NCBI GenBank assembly: GCA_963921195.1
Contig: OY992539.1
Span: 38,820,518 to 38,884,517 of the forward strand
DNA: 64,000 nucleotides
DNA from: Pegoplata infirma
Taxonomy: Eukaryota > Arthropoda > Insecta > Diptera > Anthomyiidae
Reading direction: 5' to 3'
The notes beneath the pieces were generated by a model. That model worked only from the letters and a program-made list of their open reading frames with translations, had not been told where the DNA came from and did not search any database. Below, piece after piece: positions 11,441 to 23,342 of this stretch (position 1 is its first letter; every line of letters begins with the position of its first letter). The translations under genes were made by a program, and so were the position numbers.

Positions 11441-11714
11441 AATGCATTGTGGAGGGTATTCATAGATTCGGCAAAGTCGAATTTAACTTTTCTACTTGTT
11501 GTTAACATAGTCTAAAATCAAACCTTTTAGTGCAACAAAGGCATCCAAATGAATTTCGTTATTTGCCCTTTGAATAATTCATAAAATTTAACATACACTC
11601 AAAATACAGAGTTAAGTTCTAGGAATCAAATAATAAAAGCAAAAAAATAAAACGACCCATAAAAAGAGCTTTGTATGCAAATGCATTTGAAAAAATCAAA
11701 CCAACAACGGTGAT

Positions 11715-12232
11715 ACACACAAAAAAACACTTAAAAAAACGTCAAATTACTAGAAAAAGTCTCGTAATCCCATTTTACCAACATCGTATGACAGTTTTCC
11801 TTGTTTTTTAACAAAAAAATTTTCGATTGAAATTTACATTTTTTTTTTGGATTTTCCATTTTTTTGTAATTTTACAAATTTCCAATGTTTTTTTACAAAA
11901 ATTTTGTAAACTCACGAAAATTCCTGTTAAATTGTATTGCGCCAAGAAAATTGTAAATTTAAAATTTTATATGAAAAAAGCTCGTAAAATTACAAAAAAA
12001 CTTGTAATTTTTACTAGGAATTCTCGTAAAATTACAGGTACATAGAAAAAAATCTAGTAAAGTTACGACACCTCATTCTAAGTTTTATCGCATCAACAAA
12101 AATGTAAATTTACAATTTTTTTGGTAAAAAGCTTGTAAGATAACAAAATTGTTAGTAAAAATCTTGAAAACTACTAGGAATTCTCGTCAAATAGAAAAAA
12201 AACTCGTTTTACAAGGTTTTTTTTTTTTTTTT
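11715..12232 (+). mobile_element. GTAAAATTAC-rich MITE, copy 2
   Basis: Matches 3828-4336 along its length (TCAAATTACTAGAAAAA, CTCGTAATCCCATTTTACCA, GTTTTCCTTGTTTTTTAAC) and ends in the same TTACAAGGTTTTTTTT motif. No ORF. Confidence 0.7.
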
Positions 12233-12379
12233 GCTTTTGCCGAAATTTCTAGTTGTTCGAATTTTATTAAGATTTTCCCGAAAGACCAAATTTTTTCATA
12301 AGGTGGCAACACTTTTTTAAATCGCCGAGATGTCACATTAAAGAAATAGACTGAACTGAGATTATATATTACTGAAATC

Positions 12380-12620
12380 TACAGAAGATGCAAAGGCTGG
12401 CGTGTGTTTGTATCACAGGTCCTATAAGATCGGGGCCGGCGAAGAAGTGATACTCAACTTTCAGCATGTGGATATCTACATCAAGAGCAAAGCAGCAAAA
12501 ACAGGTTAAGATAGTTGCAAATGCTTATGCAAGGGTCTTGCGGGACACTCAACCATTTTAAGTACGTTGCACAGAGGGTTGAAATGTACCAAAAGTGAGG
12601 ATTAATTTAAAAGCTGAACT
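12380..12620 (+). pseudogene. Non-LTR retrotransposon RT relic
   Basis: At about 12386-12420 the translation gives KMQRLACVCITGP, a signature of the segment between RT and RNase H in I/LOA-like elements (compare KVQRLACTLITGA in the minus-strand element at 24540-26085). Near 12470-12505 a VDIYIKSKAAKT stretch follows in another frame, again as in the intact family. Frame changes show it is dead. Confidence 0.7.
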
Positions 12621-13031
12621 TTATTCTACACATTTGTGTTTGGTACTGGGTGAAATCACAATTTACCAAAAACTTTTGTTTTGAGTAAATTTCTCTATTT
12701 ACTGTGAGCGGTCAAAGTCAAATAATTTTTCAAAATTTCGAGTGCCGTGCCTAAAAGTGAAAATGGAGATATTTCGAGTGCTGGTAACTCTTATTAAGCG
12801 TTCCAAAAATAAATATAACGAAATGGAATCATCAACTTTAGGTATTTGGCTACTTAATTACATAAATTTTTTTTGGAGAAATGTTTTGCAAATATTTTTA
12901 ATTTTTTTTTTAAAGTGCTCCATATTTGGGGTATTTTCGATATACACAGAGTTTCAACAAATTTCTTATCGCGATCCAGCAAATTTTATTAAATGATATT
13001 TTAATATTTGTTGAGTTGAGTTGAGGGTGGG

Positions 13032-13039
13032 TTGTACAA
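13032..13039 (+). repeat. Left 8-bp target-site duplication TTGTACAA
   Basis: Identical to 14903-14910; directly abuts the TAGGG end of the foldback element. The 8-mer is itself a palindrome. Confidence 0.85.
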
Positions 13040-14902
13040 TAGGGTGGCTCGTTTTTGGGCTTTTCTCTCGGATCAAATTCTAATACACGCCAAAAGTGTC
13101 GGTCCCCTAAGGGTAACTCACATGCAAAATATCACTCCGATCGGAGTTTATCTTCTGTCTCCACTTTGAGCCTCAAAATTGAGGTTTTTGCAAAAAAGGA
13201 CTTTAAAAAAAAAAAAAAAAAAAATTTAAGTTTTTTTATAAAATAATTAAAAAAAATATTTTTGTATAATATTTGATCGTAAATACTTAATTATGAAATC
13301 TAAAGATTTTACGGTATCATTAACCCGTTCAAACTTGATACCAAAAAAATGGCATGATTTTGGGGTCCTTCTTAAAACACCTTTTTTCAAAATTTGAAAA
13401 TTTTATTAAAAAAAAAATTTAAATATACCATTTTTTCTTTCTGAATTCATTAAGAACACCTTGGAGAAGAAAAATGTGAAATATGGCGGATATCTGTCGA
13501 GCCAATTTTCGGGAATCGCGGGGGGATGTTAGCGGATTTCAAGGAAATGTTGGTTTTATCAATAATTTGGATTAATAAAATCTTATAAACTTTATTTTTG
13601 TGCAAATTAACGGGTTTTTGGTGTCGTGGCATTCTATTATATAACTTTAAGTCTGTCATAAAATCTTAAGGATCTAGGACGTTTTAAACCCACATTGGCT
13701 GGAGGTCAAAAATGACCCCTGCGGAAAATTTGAAGTTTAGAGCTTAAATTTTGTGCTATAAACAAGTATAAAAAGGCTTTTATGTTTTTTACCCCAACTA
13801 TTATTTCGTATTAATATATTATCTTTAAAAAAATCGTTAACCCAAATTGGAAGGGGGTCAAAAATGACCCATTCAATAAAAAGTATATATTTTTTCATAT
13901 AAAATTAATTTGTGGCAATATATTAGATAACTTTATATCCGTCCTTAAATCTCTGATATTTAAGGTATCTTTAACCCACATTGGCCAGGGGTCAAAAATG
14001 ACCCCGACAAAAACTTTTAGGCATAGTGCTTGAATTTTTTTATATCAACAAAATATATATTTTTTATTGAATGGGTCATTTTTGACCCCCTACCAAGAAG
14101 GGTTAACGATTTTTTTAAAGATAATATAATAATACTAAATAATAGTTAGGGTAAAAAACACAAAAACCGTTTTATACTTGTTTATAGCACAAAAGTTTAG
14201 CTCTAAACTTCAAATTTTCCGCGGGGGTAATTTTTGACCCCCAGCCAATGTGGGTTTAAGACGTCCTAGATCTGTAAGATTTCATGACAGACTTAAAGTT
14301 ATATAATAGAATGCCACGACACCAAAAACCCGTTAATTTGCACAAAAATGAAATTTATAAGATTTTATTAATCCAAATTATTGATAAAACCAACATTTCC
14401 TTGAAATCCGCTAACTTCCCCCCGTGATTCCCGAAAAGTGACTCGACGGATATCCGTCATATTTCACATTTTTCTTCTCCAAGGTGTTCTTAATGAATTC
14501 AGAAAGAAAAAATGGTATATTTAAAATTTTTTTTAAATAAAATTTTCAAATTTTGAAAAAAGGTGTTTTGAGAACGACCCCAAAATCATGCCATTTTTTT
14601 GGTATCAAGTTTGAACGGGTTAATGATACCGTAAAATCTTTAAATTTCATATTTAAGTATTTACAATCAAATATTATACAAAAATAATTTTTTAATTATT
14701 TTAATAAAAAACCTTAAATTTTTTTTTTTTTTTTTTAAAAGTCCTTTTTTGCGAAAACCCTAATTTTGAGGCTCAAAGTGGAGACAGAAGATAAACTCCG
14801 ATCGGAGTGATATTTTGCATGTGAGTTACCCTTAGGGGACCGACACTTTTGGCGGGTATTAGAATTTGATCCGAGAGAAAAGCCCAAAAACGAGCCATCC
14901 TA
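13040..14902. mobile_element. hAT-like foldback element, 1863 bp
   Basis: Ends are TAGGGTGGCTCGTTTTTGGG and the reverse complement of TAGGATGGCTCGTTTTTGGG, and the two arms remain complementary for most of the element, meeting near 13960. An identical 8-bp duplication TTGTACAA flanks it. TAGGG ends with an 8-bp duplication fit the hAT superfamily. No transposase ORF is present, so it moved in trans. The arms include motifs such as ACTCCGATCGGAGT and GGGGTCAAAAATGACCCC, each itself palindromic. Short open frames on both arms are mirror images and not genes. A transcript through it would form a hairpin close to 0.9 kb long. Confidence 0.85.
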
Positions 14903-15235
14903 TTGTACAAGCCTAAAAATAAGTAAATTTTTAGGCAAGTCCATGGCGCTCAGACTTAAAATAGTCCATTGTACCGTACCCTAAAAAGAAAGATTAAGTA
15001 AGGGTGATAAAAGGTTGAGAAGAAAAAGAAATAGTAATATAGTATTTTAGCTTATATATTCTACACCAAACTTTTGCAGAGACACCTCTTTTTTTACCTA
15101 TTTAAATTTTTGTGAAAGAACTCCAGTTGCTAAAAAAAGCTGAAAAACATTTGAAAAACGGCATTATAGGAGCCTCCTTAGTTAGAAGTTGAAAAAAAAA
15201 GTTGGGGGGGAAAATAATGATACACATTTCACCCT

Positions 15236-15985
15236 CTAGGAGCCAGCATTGAGCGGTAGCAACTGATTCCATAAAAAAAAAAAATTTGTATGAAGACCAC
15301 CTTTAGGGTTAAAGATACAGGGTAAGTATATTCTAAGAAAATGTTGGGGTTGAAAAAGTATTGCGGGTCGGTCACACATTCGCATCTCTAGGGGCACCCT
15401 TGGAGCAGTTAGAGCTGTAGGAGCAGATTTGATAAAAATGGCATTTTGTATGGGAGTCCCATTATCGAGTTGAGATACGGTATGTTCCGAAAAAATGTTA
15501 TTGGGTAAAAATTAATGGGGGTCGGTCTTATCGATTAATACTTCATAAAACAAATTTATAAAAAATAAAAAAAAAAATTGTATGGGAACCACCTTATGGG
15601 TTAAGGATACAGGGTAGGTATATTCTAGTGTTAGGGTTTAAAAAAAATACTACTATAAAAAAAATTTTTATGAGGACCACCTTAAGGGTTAAAGATAGAG
15701 GGTAGGTATATTCTAAGAAAATGTTGGGGTTGAAAAAATATTGTGGGTCGGTAACACATTCGCATATCTAGGGGCACCCTTGGAGCAGTTAGAGCTGTAG
15801 GAGCAGATTTGATGAAATAAATAAAAAAAAAAACAATTGTATGAGGACCACCTTAAGGGTTAAAGATAGAGGGTAGGTATATTTTAAGAAAATGTTGGAA
15901 TTGAAAAAATATTTGGGGTCGGTCACACATTTTACAGCTCTTGGGGCACCCTTGGAGCATGTAGAGCGGCAGGAGCCAATTTTTA
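15236..15985 (+). repeat. Diverged ~165-bp tandem repeats
   Basis: Blocks such as GGGGCACCCTTGGAGCAGTT, AGAGCTGTAGGAGCAGATTT, GTATGAGGACCACCTTAAGG and GGGTAGGTATATTCTAAGAA recur about five times. Two consecutive units near 15670-15835 are almost the same as 15280-15440. Related units occur on both arms of the foldback element 34993-36648, so this is probably a fragment of that element family expanded in tandem. Confidence 0.75.
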
Positions 15986-16129
15986 TAAAAAGGTTAAATC
16001 TTCTTTTTTATTAAAAACATATTTTCTATAATTTTTTTTTTGTAAAACATTTTTTTTTACTAAATAATGTATAGTTAGTCTAAAAAGAAATAAATATTAA
16101 TAATAAAGGGCTTTTCTGAATTAATCCCC

Positions 16130-16796
16130 AGTTTACATGCGTTTCAACTCACTGTGCGACGTCTTGGCAACAGAACTGCCTCAACGCCGAGATCTCGATT
16201 GTCCTAGGGATAGGCTCAATGCCGATCTGATCTTCTGTCATACAATATTAATCTCCATCTAATCATATTTAAACCATAAATACAGCCTTTTACTGCCCTT
16301 GGTTCTTGTATTATAATTATTTTTTGATCTGTAACTTGAAATAACTACTGCATAGAAGAGCATCAAAATTGCGAAGGTCGCACCTTTACTTGATTCAAAT
16401 TGCTCTGCAGGTCAAAAATCCCAAACTTTTTCAAACTTTTTCAGAAATTTTGTGAAATTGAGGAAAAATCACAGTTTGGTGACTTAAAAATAAGACGAGG
16501 GTAAAGGTTAAACATTACTTTTTAAGATGCAGAGCTTATTTGGTCAGTCCCACTTGATCCTTAAAGCACCAATTGTCTTTCTATGATGTGTTATTCGCCA
16601 GAAACGATTTCTTCTGCAACTAATTATATAAAAAACTTGATGCGAAGGGAACGTCACCTTATACGAAGGGAACGTCACCTCATTTAAAATGTTTTCTTGG
16701 TCACAAATCCGGCCTTCAAACTTTATGATTACATCAGATTTTTGAGAAATTGGAGGTCAAAGTTTATTTAAAGTTATAACCGATAAATTTAGTAAC
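16130..16796. other. Unassigned; contains one half of a distant direct repeat
   Basis: No gene found. GGGTAAAGGTTAAACATTAC at about 16498-16540 is repeated in the same orientation, imperfectly, at 21610-21650, bracketing two foldback elements. The GC-richer patch 16130-16250 may be an old coding or retroelement fragment, but I see no motif in it. Confidence 0.4.
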
Positions 16797-18706
16797 CGGG
16801 TCAGTCTTAGTGAAATCAATCCAAAATAGCTAAAAATTTTCGTGACCCCCACCGATTTTGATGAAATTTGGTTTAGTTGTAACACTAAGTGATAAACTGA
16901 CGCACACTTATTTTCAGCCCACTAAGTAAACAGTGGGCGAAAACACAGAGGGTTAAAATTTCCCCCAAAATCTCCCAGTTGCGACACTTTGCACCGTAAA
17001 AACTTAATATCGTTGGTTCTATTATAGCTAGAAAGCCCATTTTTGGTTTGTTTTGAAGCTCATAATATGCTCTACAAGACTTACCATAACCAAAAAATTT
17101 TCGAAAAAAATAAGGGTTACCTCCCTTATTTCAAGGTCGTGATATACGGAGGAGAAAATGGGGAGGATGGTATCCCCCGATTTTTTTTTTACTCGACAAT
17201 CTTTTAGAGAAAGTCCTAAAGAATCTATTCTAAAATTTTTAAGTTGGGACAACAATGTTATCGCTCAAAATCAAAATTTTTCCCAAAATCTCCAAATAGC
17301 AACACTCTTTAACCTTAAAAATTTAATATCATAAGTTCTTCTGTAGCTAAAGAGCCCATTTTTTTTTGCTTTAAAGCTTATAATACGCTCTACAAGACAT
17401 ACCAAAACCAAAAAATTTTCCAAAAAAGGAATTGGTGCACCCCTTAATTGATGGTCGTGGCAATGGGTGGAGGAAATGGGGGGAAAGTATCCCCCGATTT
17501 TTTTTTACTGGGTATTCTCAAAGTGCAAGTCCTAATGAACATAGTCTACAATTTTTATGTTGGGACAACAATGAGGTCGACCAAAATCAAAATTTCTCAA
17601 AATTTTCCCCCAAAATCAACAAATCGCGACATTCTTGCGCCTCCCATTGGAGTCCCAAGATAAAAATTTCAGGATATGCTATCTAGAACTTACTCTTTAA
17701 AAAAAAACAAGATAAAAAAAAATTCCACCACCCCTTGCCACGATCTTTTAATACAAGAGACACCTCTCATTTTTTTTTTTTTTTTGTGATAGTAATATTG
17801 TAGGGCATATTAAGAGCTTTAAAACAAGCCAAAAATGGACTCTGTAGCTACAATACAGTCCACGATATTAAATTTGTAATTTGCAAGAGCGTCGCGATTT
17901 GGAGATTTTGGGGGAAATTGTGAAAAATTTTTATTTTGGTCGATCTAATTGTTTTAGGATATGTTCATTAGGACTTGCACTTTGAGAACACGAAGTAAAA
18001 AAAAAAACTCGGGGGATACTTTCCCCCCATTGCCTCCACCCTTTGCCTCGACCTTTAAATAAGGGGGGCACCCTTCCTTTTTTTCTAAGTTTTTTTGGTT
18101 AAGGTAGGTATTGTAGAGCGTACTATAAGCTTTAAAACAAACAAAAATGGGCTCTGTAGCTACAATAGCACTTATGATATTAAATTTTTAAGGTTCAAGA
18201 GTGTTGCGATTAGGAGATTTTAGGGGAAATTGTGAAAAATTTTGATTTTGACTGATCCCATTGTTGTCCCAACTTAAAAATTTTAGAATAAATTCTTAAG
18301 GACTATCTCTATAAGACTATCAAGTAAAAAAAAAATCGGGGGATACCATCCTCCCCATTTTCTCCTCCCTTTATCACGACCTTAAAATAAGGGAGGTAAC
18401 CCTTATTTTTTTCGAAAATTTTTTTGTTATAGTAGGTCTTGTAGAGCATATTATGAACTTCAAAACAAACCAAAAATGGGCTTTCTAGCTATAATAGAAC
18501 CAACGATATTAAGTTTTTACGGTGTAAAGTGTTGCGACTGGGAGATTTTGGGGGAAATTTTGACCCTTCGTATTTTCGGCCCCTGTTGACTTAGAGGGCT
18601 GAAAATTTGCATTTGTTAGTTTTTTACGTAGTGTAAAAACTTAACCAAATTTCATCAATATCGAAAGGGGTCAAAAATAATCATGATTGATTTCACTAAT
18701 AATGAC
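16797..18706. mobile_element. Foldback element, ~1.9 kb
   Basis: The left arm (from GGGTCAGTCTTAGTGAAATC) and the right arm (ending GATTTCACTAATAATGACCC) are inverted copies. Matching blocks include AGCCCATTTTTGGTTTGTTT versus its complement, CCTCCCTTATTT versus AAATAAGGGAGG, and GGGGATACCATCCTCCCCAT on the right versus its complement on the left. Each arm also contains an internal, diverged repeat of the same block (about 17040-17240 and 17350-17560 on the left), so each arm is partly duplicated. No transposase is visible and the ends are too worn to call a target duplication. Confidence 0.8.
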
Positions 18707-19089
18707 CCAACCGCGGTTTTGGTTATCAAAAATTGAATAACTAATCGGTTTTGGTTATTTTCGGTTATCAGAAAAAATTTTATTCCAGTGAAAAAAACTT
18801 TATTTTTGAATAGTTTTTTTATTTGAATCGAATTCAGTGTATGTAGGTTTAGCACTTGCTGTTGCTGGCGGCAAAAAAGTCTTTGTTCTGTGTCCATAAA
18901 GTTTCTATTCTGTTACTGGTGTTTGTTTAAGATCGTAAGTGTGAACTCCACATTGAATTTCCATGTTGGTTTAGCTTCCGCTTGTATTTTAAAAAGCTGA
19001 ATTTAATTCATCTTCCACAGATTGAGTTGTTCCTCATTTTTTCCATTTTAAATATGAAAAAATTAAGAAATCAAGCTGTAACGACTATA

Positions 19090-21148
19090 TCACTGTAAGA
19101 CAAATTTCAACTTTTTTTTTAACACCAGAACGAGACCTTATACACTTGAAAGTAGAGCCCCTCTGGAGTAAAACTACATTTACAGTTTTTCATTCGGTGA
19201 TCATTTGTCCTTTTTAGAGGACTTTAAAATTTTGAAGGACATTTAAAGTAAAAAAAAAAAAAAAATTTCTACTTATCCTACGATACTGAGATAAAAATCA
19301 AATGAAAGAGGAAAGCTTCCTCAATTTTTTAAACATGTTCGTTTTGTCATATCAGGTTAAAAGGATATCAATAAGGTCCTTTCAAAATTTTGTCCTTTAA
19401 TATCCTTGAGAATTTCCAGCCATTTCTTCCGGAAAAAATATATGTTAGGGACATTGATATGCACTAACACATTGTTAAATTTCATCCTTCTCACTTTGTT
19501 AGTTTAGTGTAAAAAAAAATACTACTAAGTTTTTATATATAACTAAAAATATATTTTTTTGTTTACACATAGCCTCCCAAATATTAACCAATTTTCGTGG
19601 AAAAAAATCTAACACATGAATAAATGGATATACATGTGAAACTGGACCCTCCATGGAGTAAAAGTACGTTCATAGTTTTTTATTCGGTGATCCGGTCTCC
19701 TTTAAATACCATGTACAATGTTAACCAAAGTGAGAGATTTAAAAAAACAAATGAATTTGTTTCTTTGGGTTAATAATTTATGTTTTTTTTTGTTTGGTTT
19801 AGTTTTTATAATTTTGTTAACTTTATAATTTTGTTAACTAATATTAAAATGCATCATTTGAAGTCTATATGTAAATAAATCGTATAAAAAACACGTGTTT
19901 ACTTATTTGTACTTTTACTTATGCAAGTATATGCTATATGTATGACAATTGCTGTGTTTTTCAATAAGTGGATTTATTTTCGGATTAATCTTATTTAGTT
20001 CAAAATAAATAAATTAAAATGCCAAAACAAATTTGGAATATTTTTTTTCCATAATCTACGATAAATAAGCAATTATTATCCTAAAAAATAATAAAAAAAT
20101 CTGGAAACTTAAAAAAGTTATAAATAAATTAAAATAAATCCAAATAAATTTTAGGATTTAATAAATCCGTTTTGGATTAATTTTGTTTTATTTATAACTT
20201 TTCTCATTTTCCAAATTTGTTCATTATTTTTTTCGGATTATAATTGCAAATTTATTGTAGGTTACGGAAAAAAATATTCCAAATTAGTTTTAGTATGTTA
20301 AAATATTTTTTTTAAGCAAAACAAGATTAATCAGAAAATAAATCCACTTATTGAAAAACACAGCAAATAAATTTTTTTAACTCTTGCTTTAAACAACAAC
20401 CTAAAATTAAGGCAAAGCCGAAAAACTTCCTCTGAAATTCTTGAGTTTGACTTTATATCACCATTTCCGCAACAAACTAATAGAAGTAATTTTAAAAAGT
20501 TTTTGAATTTTATATGTCATTTGTAACTTAAAAGTTTATTTAAAAGGAGACCGGATCACCGAATAAAAAACTGTGAACTTACTTTTACTCCATGCAGGGT
20601 CCAGTTTCACATGTATATCCATTTATTCATGTGTTACATTTTTTTTCCAAGAAAATGGGTTAATATTTGGGAGGCTATGTGTAAATAACAAATATATTTT
20701 CAGTTATATATAAAAACTTATTTTTTTTTTACACTAAACTAACAAAGTGAGAAGGATGAAATTTAACAATGTGTTAGTGCATATCAATGTCCTTAACATA
20801 AATTTTTTCCGGAAGAAATGGCTGGAAATTCTAAAGGATATTAAAGGACAAAATTTTGAAAGGACCTTATTGACATCCTTTTAACCTGATATGACAAAAC
20901 GGACATGTTTAAAAATTTGAGAAGACTTTCTTCTTTCATTTGCTTTTTATCTCAGCATCGTAGGATAAGTAGAAATATATTTTTTTTTTTTTTTACTTTA
21001 AATGTCCTTGAAAACTTTAAAGTCCTCTAAAAAGGACAAATGATCACCGAATGAAAAACTGTAAATGCAGTTTTACTCCAGAGGAGCTCTACTTTCAAGT
21101 GTATATGGTCTCGTTCTGGTGTTAAAAGTAGTGTTGTACGGTGTATTC
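19090..21148. mobile_element. Foldback element, family C copy 1, ~2 kb
   Basis: AACACCAGAACGAGACC at 19121-19137 and its complement near 21110-21126 are followed inward by long complementary arms with GGAGTAAAACT, CAGTTTTTCATTCGGTGATC and TTTGTCCTTTTTAGAGGACT. The outermost right end carries GTTGTACGGTGT, resembling the ACACCGTCCGACA end of copy 3 (62032-62664). Copy 2 lies at 55263-55890. Its centre is occupied by a separate palindrome (19951-20364). No coding capacity is visible. Confidence 0.8.
19951..20364. mobile_element. Nested palindromic MITE, 414 bp
   Basis: GCTGTGTTTTTCAATAAGTG at 19951 pairs with its exact complement ending at 20364, with complementary arms rich in AAATAAAT and AATCCG motifs. 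It lies near the centre of the larger foldback element, which suggests insertion into that centre. The CTGTGTTTTTCAA end recalls hAT termini, but I find no matching 8-bp duplication. Confidence 0.75.
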
Positions 21149-21149
21149 A

Positions 21150-22850
21150 TAACAATAAGAGTGCAATTAACTTTTTCACACTCATTTTAATTAAATGGGA
21201 AAACTTGGCACTTAATTTTAGTAACTTTTTTTTTTTTTTAAATAAAACGAGTGCCTCACTGTCCCTTACTAAAATTTAGAGTAAAAATGTTGACAGTTCT
21301 TTTAAATGTGAATTTAATATGAATCATGCAGTCAATGTAGCATTAAAATGTTAATGTTTCACTTATGTCATCAAAAAAGTTAATAATTAAAATTTTTTAA
21401 CGAAAAACACAAATTTATTTTAAATGCAACAAAAAATAAAAAAATCTATAATATTAATAAAAATCCGATAACCGAACACATATGGGTCGGTTTCGGTTTT
21501 CGGCTTGAATAACCGCGGTTTCGGTTACGATTATAACCGAAACAGAAACTCTAAGTTTGTTCACCCATTGTGAATAAATCCGATGTGCTGACAACTTAAT
21601 AATAAGCCAAGGGTAAAGATTAAACAATGCTCCTTAAGACGCGGATCTCATACTATTTATATTTTTGTTTAAGTGTTCTTTTTTTAACCGCTACCATCCT
21701 CCATTAAACATTATGCTTACCACTACCACCCCACAACGATTTGAATACAAATAATTTTATTTTTTTATTATTAACAGTTGGTCATTGGGCATAAAAAATA
21801 GACAGAGAGCGATCAATAATATAGAGGAAGGGAAGGTGAAGTAAAACTATACGGCTACAGTATTTTAAAATTGCATCGAAAATCAACAAATTGCTGTAGA
21901 AACACGAGCAATTGTAAATATCAAAGTATAACTTCAGGCGTTTTGTATGAGTGTGCAAATGTAACTGTATGCAATTGTGTAAGTGTGAGTGTGAGAGTGC
22001 GAGGCACAAATAACCGTTATACATCAAATGAATTTACAACTCAGAATAAATTTTTCTAGCCATTTAAAAATTTAACTGTAATTTTTATTTTGTGTTTGTT
22101 GCACTATTGTTGTTGTAGCTGTTGCAATTTCTTGTTGCACTATTAGAGACAACAATGTTTTAACTTTTATTTACTTTTATAAGGCGATTTTTTTTTATTT
22201 TTTCGATTTGTTGGTATGAATTAGTATATTTTGTATGTGTATGTGTGCTATTGAGCAAAAAAATGGATTTTTTTTTAGTTTTTCTTTTGCTTTCGTTTTA
22301 GTTTATAACTTCAAATTACAATTTGTTATACTATATGCTACAAAAAAAATAAATAATGACAGAAGTAGCATTTGAATAAGAAATCTCTAACAATAACCCA
22401 GTAAAATTTTTTAGAGAGATAGCGAATTTCAGAAATATTTTAGTTCTTATTAAACTGTTCAAAATCAAATTGCTATGAAACCCAGTGGTTTCATATCATC
22501 ACCTATAAAACCTGTTAAGTTCTGGAGATGAAATTTTTGCTGGGCAGCTATATAAAAAAAAATTTAAGTTTATTAGATTTTGTTAAAAAATAATTCTTTA
22601 AAAAAATATTCTTTTTAATGTTTTTTTCATACATGTTTTTGTTATATCATTGTATCATTGATTGACAGTAGCTGAAAGATAATAACTGTAATGTGACCCC
22701 ACTCATGAAAAACATTTGTCAGAACGACCTTCTTGTAACAGATTTTTTGGGTTCTACAACAGTTATAGGGGGACACCATCCTTATGGAGCTAAATTTTTA
22801 AAAATTAAATTAAGTATTTTCGCTTGTGTATACTTAAAATGAGACAGTGA
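21150..22850. other. No recognisable gene
   Basis: AT-rich spacer with CGGTTTCGGTTAT/ATAACCG motifs at 21473-21560 that resemble 18710-18785 in reverse. The opposed open frames near 21782-22059 look like chance. Nothing functional can be supported. Confidence 0.45.
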
Positions 22851-23097
22851 GTTTAAACATAATGTGTAATTTTACATAAAATTTGTTGAAATTTAGGACC
22901 GGGGGGACTAAAAAATTTTATTTTTTTGCCCGCCCCCTTTTTAGGGCGTGGATATAAAAAATAGTGTAAATAATGATAAAATTGTATTACTTTAGTGCAA
23001 AAAATTAGTAAACATTTTTCGAGTTGGGGGGGAGGGTTGGTGTCGCCCACTGTCCCGGCGAAGCCCCTCCCAAAAAATACACCTTTGTTTTTTTTTG

Positions 23098-23342
23098 TTT
23101 ACATGTTGGAGGGTATAAAAGATTCGGCACAGCGAATTTAACACTCTTACTTGTTTACATTTTTTTTATTTTTGTTAAATAAATTAAACATTTGGTATAT
23201 TTATCGCGAAGAGAAGGTGCTCTCAACATCCCCCCCCACTGACCCCATCACCCCCTGACAATTTTTATTTTTTTTTTTATTTTTTTTACATTTTGGAGGG
23301 TATAAAAGATTCGGCACAACCGAATTTAACACTCTCACTTGT
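23098..23342 (+). mobile_element. Two tandem 3' ends of an A-related element (A')
   Basis: TGGAGGGTATAAAAGATTCG followed by GGCACAGCGAATTTAACACT and CTTACTTG at 23105-23157 recurs at 23293-23342. These are the 3' hairpin and tail of the A family in a variant form. The second tail runs straight into the 5' end of a B element (TTATACCCTACACC at 23341), giving a tail-to-head series. Confidence 0.75.

Larger units (their letters stand above)
10528..11500 (+). mobile_element. Helentron-like family A, full-length copy
   Basis: Begins TATACCCTCCACTCTAGTGA, which folds with the following TAGAGGGTATA. It then carries TTTGTCATTCCGTTTGTAAC, a (GTCC/GTCT)n tetranucleotide tract at 10663-10727, AAACACGCTAACTTTTGAAA, two versions of a GGTTCAAAAGTTAT block, an A-rich minisatellite (11186-11440), and ends GTGGAGGGTATTCATAGATT, an imperfect TTCGGCAAAGTCGAA hairpin and ACTTTTCTACTTGTT. 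It has no coding capacity. This is the reference copy for family A; other copies lie at 38954-40074, 50607-51212 and 56854-57370. Confidence 0.8.
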
